Assembly (NCBI GenBank): GCA_916720285.1
Contig: CAKAQP010000088.1
Span: forward strand, 1-9,571
Origin: an uncultured Lachnoanaerobaculum sp.
GTDB lineage: Bacteria > Bacillota > Clostridia > Lachnospirales > Lachnospiraceae
Reading direction: 5' to 3'
DNA: 9,571 nt
Part shown: positions 4,644-9,571 of the stretch, in pieces
Layout: each line of letters starts with the position of its first letter
Numbering within the stretch: position 1 is the first letter of the stretch
Notes under the pieces: model-generated
Told to the model about the DNA's origin: nothing
The model's database searches: none
The model's input: the letters and a program-made list of their open reading frames with translations, nothing else
Position numbers and translations under genes: made by a program

Positions 4644-7235
4644 ATGAATATTAGCAAATTTACGCAAAAGTCAATTGAAGCTGTACAAAACATGGAAAAA
4701 GTGGCAGCTACTCATGGCAATCAACAAATAGAACAAATACATTTGTTGGCATCACTATTAGATATAGAGGGTTCATTGATAGTTAATCTTATAAAAAAGA
4801 TGGGTATCAATGAAAATGAATTTAGAAATGAAGTGGAATCTGCCATAGAAAAACTTCCTAAGGTAAGTGGAGGAAATGCCTATATAAGCAATGATTTGAA
4901 CAAAGTGCTTATTACATCTGAGGATGTAGCAAAGAGTATGGGAGATGAATATGTTTCAGTAGAGCATATTTTCTTAAATCTTTTGGAAAATCCTTCTTCT
5001 AATGTGGCACAGATTTTCAGAATGTATGGAATAGATAAAGATAAGTTTTTACAGGTACTCTCCGAGGTTAGAGGTAACCAAAGAGTGGTTTCAGACAATC
5101 CCGAAGCTACATATGATACTTTAAATAAATACGGATATGATCTTGTTGAGCGTGCAAGGCAGCAAAAACTTGATCCTGTTATCGGAAGAGACAGTGAGAT
5201 AAGAAATGTTATAAGGATATTAAGCCGTAAGACAAAGAACAATCCTGTACTGATAGGTGAGCCCGGTGTAGGTAAAACTGCGGTAGTAGAGGGGCTTGCA
5301 GGAAGAATTGTAGCGGGCGATGTTCCAAATAATTTGAAAGATAAGAAACTGTTTGCACTTGATATGGGTGCACTTATAGCAGGTGCGAAGTATAGAGGTG
5401 AGTTTGAAGAAAGACTAAAGGCGGTTTTGGATGAAGTAAGAAAGTCGGAAGGTGAGATTATCCTCTTTATTGATGAGCTTCATACAATTGTAGGTGCAGG
5501 TAAAACAGAGGGCAGTATGGATGCCGGAAATATGTTAAAGCCTATGCTTGCAAGAGGTGAGTTGCATTGTATCGGTGCCACTACACTTGATGAGTACAGA
5601 AAGTACATTGAAAAGGACCCTGCACTTGAGAGAAGATTCCAGCCTGTACTTGTAGAAGAACCTACAATAGAGGATACAATATCGATACTTCGTGGTTTGA
5701 AGGACAGATATGAGGCATATCACGGAGTTAAAATTACTGACGGAGCTTTGGTAAGTGCGGCCGTACTTTCAGACAGATATATCACTGACAGATTCCTTCC
5801 TGATAAGGCTATCGACCTTGTTGATGAGGCTTGTGCTCTTATAAAGACTGAGCTTAATTCGGTTCCTACAGAGATAGATGAACTCTCAAGACGACAGATG
5901 CAGCTTCAGATTGAAGAAACCGCACTTAAGAAAGAAAACGATAATCTTTCAAAGGAAAGGCTTGAAGCTTTACAAAAAGAACTTGCAGAGGTTAATGATG
6001 AGTTGAATGAAGCAAAGTCAAAATGGGAAAATGAGAAAAAGAGTGTTGAAGGTCTTGCAAAGCTCAGAGGTGAGATTGATGAGGTCAACAGACAGATAAA
6101 TGCCGCAAAGCAAAGCTATGACCTTAACAGAGCTGCAGAGCTTCAATACGGAAAGTTGCCTGAGCTGCAAAAACAGCTTCAGATTGAAGAAGAAAAGGTT
6201 AAAAAAGAAGACCTCAGACTTCTTCGTGAATCTGTTACAGATGAAGAGATTGCAAGAATTATCTCAAGATGGACAAATATTCCTGTTTCCAAGCTAAGTG
6301 AGAGTGAAAGAGAAAAGACTCTTCACCTTGGAGATACTTTACATGAAAGAGTAATCGGACAGGATGAGGCGGTTGAAAAGGTTACCGATGCTATAATTCG
6401 TTCAAGAGCGGGTATTAAAGATCCTTCAAAACCTATAGGTTCATTTCTTTTCCTCGGACCTACCGGTGTAGGTAAGACAGAACTTGCAAAATCTCTGGCA
6501 AAGTCTCTGTTTGATGATGAAAATAACATGATAAGAATCGATATGAGTGAGTACATGGAGAAATTCTCCGTGAGCAGGCTTATAGGAGCTCCTCCGGGAT
6601 ATGTAGGATATGATGAGGGCGGACAGCTTACAGAAGCTGTAAGAAGAAAACCTTATTCCGTAGTGCTTTTTGATGAGATAGAAAAGGCACATCCTGATGT
6701 ATTCAATGTACTGCTACAGGTGCTCGATGACGGTAGAGTTACAGATTCACTTGGTAAGACTGTGGATTTTAAAAATACTATTATAATAATGACATCAAAT
6801 CTCGGTTCAGGTTACTTGCTTGACGGTATCAATACATATGGTGATATCAGCGAAGAAGCAAGAAATAAAGTAATGGATGAGCTTAGAAACAGTTTCAGAC
6901 CTGAGTTCTTAAACAGACTTGATGAAATCATTATGTTTAAACCGCTTACAAAGGACAATATCGGAAATATTATAAATCTGTTAATGGATGAGCTAAATGA
7001 GAGACTTGAAAGTAAGGAACTTAAAGTGGAACTTAGCGATGCGGCAAAGAACTACATCATTGATAACGGATATGACCCTGCATATGGTGCAAGACCGCTA
7101 AAGAGATATCTGCAAAAGAATGTCGAGACCATGGTTGCAAAGCTTATCCTTTCAGACAGTGAGCTGAAAGCAAAGGATATAATCTATATAGACTTGGATC
7201 CTTATAATGAGCTAACTGCGGTTGTACAAAAATAA
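4644..7235 (+). CDS. clpB: ATP-dependent protein disaggregase ClpB
   Basis: An 863-residue Hsp100 chaperone of normal ClpB length. ClpB works with DnaK to pull polypeptides out of aggregates through the central pore of its hexamer. The order of parts is: Clp N-terminal domain (about 1-145); first AAA module with Walker A GEPGVGKT (205-212), pore loop KYRG (Y250), Walker B ILFIDE (273-278) and Arg-finger region ERRF (329-332); the long coiled-coil middle domain (about 405-525); and a second AAA module with Walker A GPTGVGKT (605-612), pore loop GYVG (Y653), Walker B VVLFDE (673-678) and sensor-2 GARPLKR (815-821). The full-length middle domain, and the lack of an IGF/IGL-type ClpP-docking tripeptide that I can see, separate it from ClpA and ClpC. 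The ATG at 4644 follows AAGGTGGTGA at good spacing. It is apparently monocistronic, with its own promoter and terminator, and probably heat-inducible through the upstream repeats. Confidence 0.98.
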   Translation: MNISKFTQKSIEAVQNMEKVAATHGNQQIEQIHLLASLLDIEGSLIVNLIKKMGINENEFRNEVESAIEKLPKVSGGNAYISNDLNKVLITSEDVAKSMGDEYVSVEHIFLNLLENPSSNVAQIFRMYGIDKDKFLQVLSEVRGNQRVVSDNPEATYDTLNKYGYDLVERARQQKLDPVIGRDSEIRNVIRILSRKTKNNPVLIGEPGVGKTAVVEGLAGRIVAGDVPNNLKDKKLFALDMGALIAGAKYRGEFEERLKAVLDEVRKSEGEIILFIDELHTIVGAGKTEGSMDAGNMLKPMLARGELHCIGATTLDEYRKYIEKDPALERRFQPVLVEEPTIEDTISILRGLKDRYEAYHGVKITDGALVSAAVLSDRYITDRFLPDKAIDLVDEACALIKTELNSVPTEIDELSRRQMQLQIEETALKKENDNLSKERLEALQKELAEVNDELNEAKSKWENEKKSVEGLAKLRGEIDEVNRQINAAKQSYDLNRAAELQYGKLPELQKQLQIEEEKVKKEDLRLLRESVTDEEIARIISRWTNIPVSKLSESEREKTLHLGDTLHERVIGQDEAVEKVTDAIIRSRAGIKDPSKPIGSFLFLGPTGVGKTELAKSLAKSLFDDENNMIRIDMSEYMEKFSVSRLIGAPPGYVGYDEGGQLTEAVRRKPYSVVLFDEIEKAHPDVFNVLLQVLDDGRVTDSLGKTVDFKNTIIIMTSNLGSGYLLDGINTYGDISEEARNKVMDELRNSFRPEFLNRLDEIIMFKPLTKDNIGNIINLLMDELNERLESKELKVELSDAAKNYIIDNGYDPAYGARPLKRYLQKNVETMVAKLILSDSELKAKDIIYIDLDPYNELTAVVQK

Positions 7236-7242
7236 ATAATTT

Positions 7243-7269
7243 AAAGAGTCGGGCGACCGGCTCTTTTTT
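7243..7269 (+). terminator. Intrinsic terminator of clpB
   Basis: A 10-bp stem (AAAGAGTCGG 7243-7252 with CCGGCTCTTT 7257-7266, one T-G wobble) closed by a GCGA tetraloop of the stable GNRA type. It overlaps and runs into six T residues (7264-7269). It begins 7 nt after the clpB stop codon. Confidence 0.94.
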
Positions 7270-7294
7270 ATTTAATGTAAAAAAACAATATTAG

Positions 7295-7303
7295 TGGTAT
7301 AAT
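7295..7303 (+). promoter_or_regulatory. Predicted extended -10 promoter of cls-plsC
   Basis: TGGTATAAT (7295-7303) is an extended -10 element: TG, one base, then consensus TATAAT. The -35 region 17 nt upstream (ATGTAA, 7275-7280) is poor, as is usual for extended -10 promoters. The start point should be near 7310, giving a leader of about 85 nt before cls. It lies 25 nt past the clpB terminator, so cls-plsC is a separate transcription unit. Confidence 0.72.
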
Positions 7304-7325
7304 AGACAGGATTATAGAAAATTAT

Positions 7326-7348
7326 GTTGCTATAGTAACGTATATTAC
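7326..7348. repeat. Two overlapping imperfect palindromes in the cls leader
   Basis: GTTGCTATAGTAAC (7326-7339) is self-complementary except for one G-T pair. It shares its last five bases with GTAACGTATATTAC (7335-7348), which pairs GTAA with TTAC around a partly matched centre. The pair lies about 15-40 bases past the expected start point. It could be a protein-binding site or a weak RNA switch with exclusive hairpins; the stems are too AT-rich to be sure. Confidence 0.35.
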
Positions 7349-7394
7349 ATAAATCAGTTCGTTATTGTAGTTAAATTAATAAACCGGGAGTTAT

Positions 7395-8873
7395 ATGTTT
7401 GATATTTTAAAAACAGGTCACTTAGGATTTGTTCATTTATTCTATTTGAATTTGACACTGTCATTGATAATCGTATTTTTTCAAAGAAGAGATCCGAGAA
7501 CAGTTTGGACATGGATTTTAGTACTTAATTTTCTGCCGATTATCGGAATAATATTGTATTTATTTATAGGTCAGGATTACAGAAAATCCAGAATGTTTAA
7601 GTTAAAGAGTGTTGAGGACAGCATAAGGAGAGCCACCATTAGGCAGGAAAAATTCTTCACAAAAAGTGAAATGGTGAAGAATGATTTATATGCCAAAGAA
7701 TATCATAGATTGATGCAGTACAACCTTATGTCAGGCGGCTCACTTTTAACAATGAAAAATTCTTTGGATATATTCACAGACGGGAATAATAAGTTTGATG
7801 CACTTATTGAAGATATTAAGAATGCTAAAAAATATATACATTTGGAATATTATATTATAAAGCAGGACTATCTTTTCCTTAATATAGCCAAGGAGCTTAT
7901 AAAAAAAGCTGATGAAGGTATTGAGATAAGGATTATGTTTGACGGAATGGGCGGAAGGTTTATGTCAAAGAAGATTTTAGAAAATTTAAAATCTCATGGC
8001 ATAAAGTTGGGTGTATTTTTCCCTGCAACTTTGGGAAGAATCAACTTCCGTATAAACTACAGAAACCACAGAAAAATAGCCGTAATAGACGGCAAAATCG
8101 GTTATGTAGGAGGCTTTAACATAGGAAAAGAATATGTTGACGGCTCAAAGAAATTCGGACACTGGAGAGATACACATCTTAGAATAGTCGGAGAGGCTGT
8201 AAACGGACTTGAACTTAGATTCGGACTTGACTGGAAGTACGCGACAAAAGAAGACATTTTCTTAAATGACAAATATTTTACTCAGTTGGATGATATGGAT
8301 TTTGTACCTGAGGAAGGTGACAATATTCTTAGAATGCAGATAATTTCAAGCGGACCAGATTCCGAGACTAAACTTATACGAGATAATTACATAGAGATTA
8401 TAAATCATGCAAAGGATCATGTGTATATTCACACGCCTTATTTTATACCTGATGAGGCTTTTATAAGTGCGCTCAATATTGCGGCAAGATCAGGAGTTGA
8501 TGTAAGGCTTATGATTCCATGTATGCCGGATCATATGTTTGTATATTCCGCTACACTCAGCTGGGCGGGAACTCTTCTTGAAGCGGGTGGAAAGGTATAT
8601 ACTTATGAGAAGGGATTCTTACATGCAAAGTCCGTAATGGCTGACGGCAAGGTAGCCTGTGTGGGCACGGCAAATATGGATATAAGAAGCTTTGAGCTTA
8701 ATTTTGAGGTCAATGCAATGATTTACGATGAGGATATTGCAATAGAACTAGAAGACAATTTTATGAGAGATATTTATGATTCGAAGGAGTATACGCTTTC
8801 CATGTATAAGAATCGTTCACTTATTCAAAGAGTTAAAGAACAGGTGAGCAGACTCCTTAGTCCATTATTATAA
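7395..8873 (+). CDS. cls: Cardiolipin synthase, phospholipase D family
   Basis: A 492-residue membrane enzyme that condenses two phosphatidylglycerol molecules to cardiolipin and glycerol. Two N-terminal membrane segments (about 11-29 and 38-58) form the PLDc_N module, with the familiar RDPRTVWTWIL and PIIGIILYLFIG stretches around and in the second one. Two HKD catalytic motifs follow: H225-K227-D232 (NHRKIAVIDGKIGYVGGFN) and H410-K412-D417 (LHAKSVMADGKVACVGTAN). Each carries the Gly/Asn tail of the PLD family, and the second is followed by DIRSFELNFE. The length matches bacterial ClsA-type enzymes. The start at 7395 is supported by GGGAG (7386-7390), although the spacing of 4 nt is short. 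plsC follows after 16 nt, tying the gene to phospholipid supply. Other PLD activities are possible but much less likely given the N-terminal module. Confidence 0.95.
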   Translation: MFDILKTGHLGFVHLFYLNLTLSLIIVFFQRRDPRTVWTWILVLNFLPIIGIILYLFIGQDYRKSRMFKLKSVEDSIRRATIRQEKFFTKSEMVKNDLYAKEYHRLMQYNLMSGGSLLTMKNSLDIFTDGNNKFDALIEDIKNAKKYIHLEYYIIKQDYLFLNIAKELIKKADEGIEIRIMFDGMGGRFMSKKILENLKSHGIKLGVFFPATLGRINFRINYRNHRKIAVIDGKIGYVGGFNIGKEYVDGSKKFGHWRDTHLRIVGEAVNGLELRFGLDWKYATKEDIFLNDKYFTQLDDMDFVPEEGDNILRMQIISSGPDSETKLIRDNYIEIINHAKDHVYIHTPYFIPDEAFISALNIAARSGVDVRLMIPCMPDHMFVYSATLSWAGTLLEAGGKVYTYEKGFLHAKSVMADGKVACVGTANMDIRSFELNFEVNAMIYDEDIAIELEDNFMRDIYDSKEYTLSMYKNRSLIQRVKEQVSRLLSPLL

Positions 8874-8889
8874 CGAGAGGTTTTTTCAA

Positions 8890-9571
8890 ATGATTAGATT
8901 TATTTTGGTAGCACTGTGTCTACTTTTATACCTGGTACTTTTTATACCGACAATGCTTGTTTTACTTATAGTAAAAAGGTTTAAACCTGTTACTTCTTCC
9001 GCTATTGCACAAACAATGGTGCGTATAACTTTCAGAATCTTACTTTTTTTGGCAGGTGCAAAAGTGGAAGTAAGGGGGAGTGAAAATATTCCAAAAGACG
9101 GAGGAGTTTTATTTGTAAGTAATCACAGAAGCTATTTTGATATACTTGCAGGATATGCATATACTCATAAACCGCTCGGTTTTGTTGCAAAGTATGAAAT
9201 GATAAAGGTTCCGCTTCTTAAACAGTGGATGGATTTGCTCAATTGCCTTTTCCTAAACAGGAAAGATATAAAACAGGGACTTAAGACAATATTACAGGGT
9301 GTAGAAAAGGTTAAATCAGGTGTTTCGATATGGATTTGTCCTGAGGGAACAAGAAACTTAAATGATGATGTCACAAATGTAAAGGATTTTAAAGAAGGCT
9401 CATTGAAGATAGCCGAAAAAGGAAAGGTTCCTGTTATACCTGTAGCTATTTACGGTACATATGAGATATGGGAACAGCATTTACCTTTTATGAAAAAGAG
9501 CAATGTAATAATTGAGTATGGTGAGCCGATAATAATATCGGAATTGTCTGATGAGGAGAAGAAAAAGCTTG
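8890..9571 (+). CDS. plsC: 1-acyl-sn-glycerol-3-phosphate acyltransferase, 3' end outside window
   Basis: An open frame of 227 codons from the ATG at 8890 runs off the right edge. PlsC enzymes move an acyl chain to the sn-2 position of lysophosphatidic acid at the membrane, making phosphatidic acid, the precursor of all phospholipids. An N-terminal hydrophobic segment (about 4-28) is followed by acyltransferase motif I NHRSYFD (H79, D84), motif II around FLNRKD (121-126), motif III PEGTRN (151-156) and motif IV IPVAIYG (183-189). The catalytic H-x4-D and the EGTR glycerol-phosphate site are both intact. Family members are usually about 200-260 residues, so only a short tail should be missing. 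The ribosome site GAGAGG (8875-8880) lies 9 nt upstream, across a T6 run. The start is 16 nt after the cls stop, with no promoter or terminator visible between them. Paralogs with other acyl acceptors exist, so the substrate is inferred. Confidence 0.93.
   Translation, partial: MIRFILVALCLLLYLVLFIPTMLVLLIVKRFKPVTSSAIAQTMVRITFRILLFLAGAKVEVRGSENIPKDGGVLFVSNHRSYFDILAGYAYTHKPLGFVAKYEMIKVPLLKQWMDLLNCLFLNRKDIKQGLKTILQGVEKVKSGVSIWICPEGTRNLNDDVTNVKDFKEGSLKIAEKGKVPVIPVAIYGTYEIWEQHLPFMKKSNVIIEYGEPIIISELSDEEKKKL

Noticed and set aside
4644..7235. ClpC or ClpA instead of ClpB
   Set aside because: The full-length coiled-coil middle domain and the lack of a visible ClpP-binding tripeptide fit ClpB; ClpC has a much shorter middle domain.
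8853..8887. Possible terminator between cls and plsC, suggested by the T6 run at 8881-8886
   Set aside because: No GC-rich stem precedes the T-run (CTCCT and GAGAGG do not pair well), and the run sits between the plsC ribosome site and its start codon.
1..9571. Mobile elements, CRISPR arrays, tRNA or rRNA genes, defence or toxin-antitoxin systems
   Set aside because: No transposase or integrase motifs, regularly spaced repeats, cloverleaf sequences with a CCA end, or small paired toxin-like frames were seen; nearly all the sequence is explained by seven housekeeping genes.

Overview
The window looks like a chromosomal housekeeping segment from an AT-rich, low-GC Gram-positive anaerobe. My best guess is Clostridia, probably Lachnospiraceae. 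The reasons are strong AGGAGG-type ribosome binding sites, heavy use of AGA for Arg and ATA for Ile, sigma-A-like promoters with 17-nt spacers, a pyrBI pair with a regulatory chain, and the protein flavours (YbhJ-like aconitase-family hydratase, a divergent FtsH, ClpB, PLD-type cardiolipin synthase). The genus cannot be fixed from sequence reading alone.

Layout, left to right. (1) The 3' end of a plus-strand aconitase-superfamily hydratase runs in from outside the window, followed 11 nt later by ftsH, a membrane-anchored AAA+ zinc protease; the two look co-transcribed. (2) A strong palindromic terminator with T-runs on both sides separates ftsH from the convergent minus-strand pyrB-pyrI pair, which encodes the catalytic and regulatory chains of aspartate transcarbamoylase; the two genes overlap by one base (TAATG). 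(3) A 202-bp divergent intergenic region carries a promoter for pyrBI on the minus strand and a near-consensus promoter for clpB on the plus strand. Several inverted and tandem repeats lie in it, including a perfect 7-N7-7 dyad sitting on the clpB -10 box. (4) clpB, a complete disaggregase gene, ends in a GCGA-loop terminator. (5) A new promoter and an 85-nt leader precede a cardiolipin synthase gene, followed 16 nt later by a PlsC-type lysophosphatidate acyltransferase gene that runs off the right edge. These two form a phospholipid-synthesis operon.

Functionally the window holds protein quality control (FtsH at the membrane, ClpB in the cytosol), the committed step of pyrimidine synthesis with its allosteric subunit, and membrane phospholipid synthesis. 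I see no mobile element, CRISPR array, tRNA, rRNA or toxin-antitoxin module, and no clear novel system. The items most worth a second look are the putative operator at the clpB promoter, which is neither CIRCE nor CtsR, the altered active-site motifs of the hydratase, and the divergent second region of homology in FtsH.
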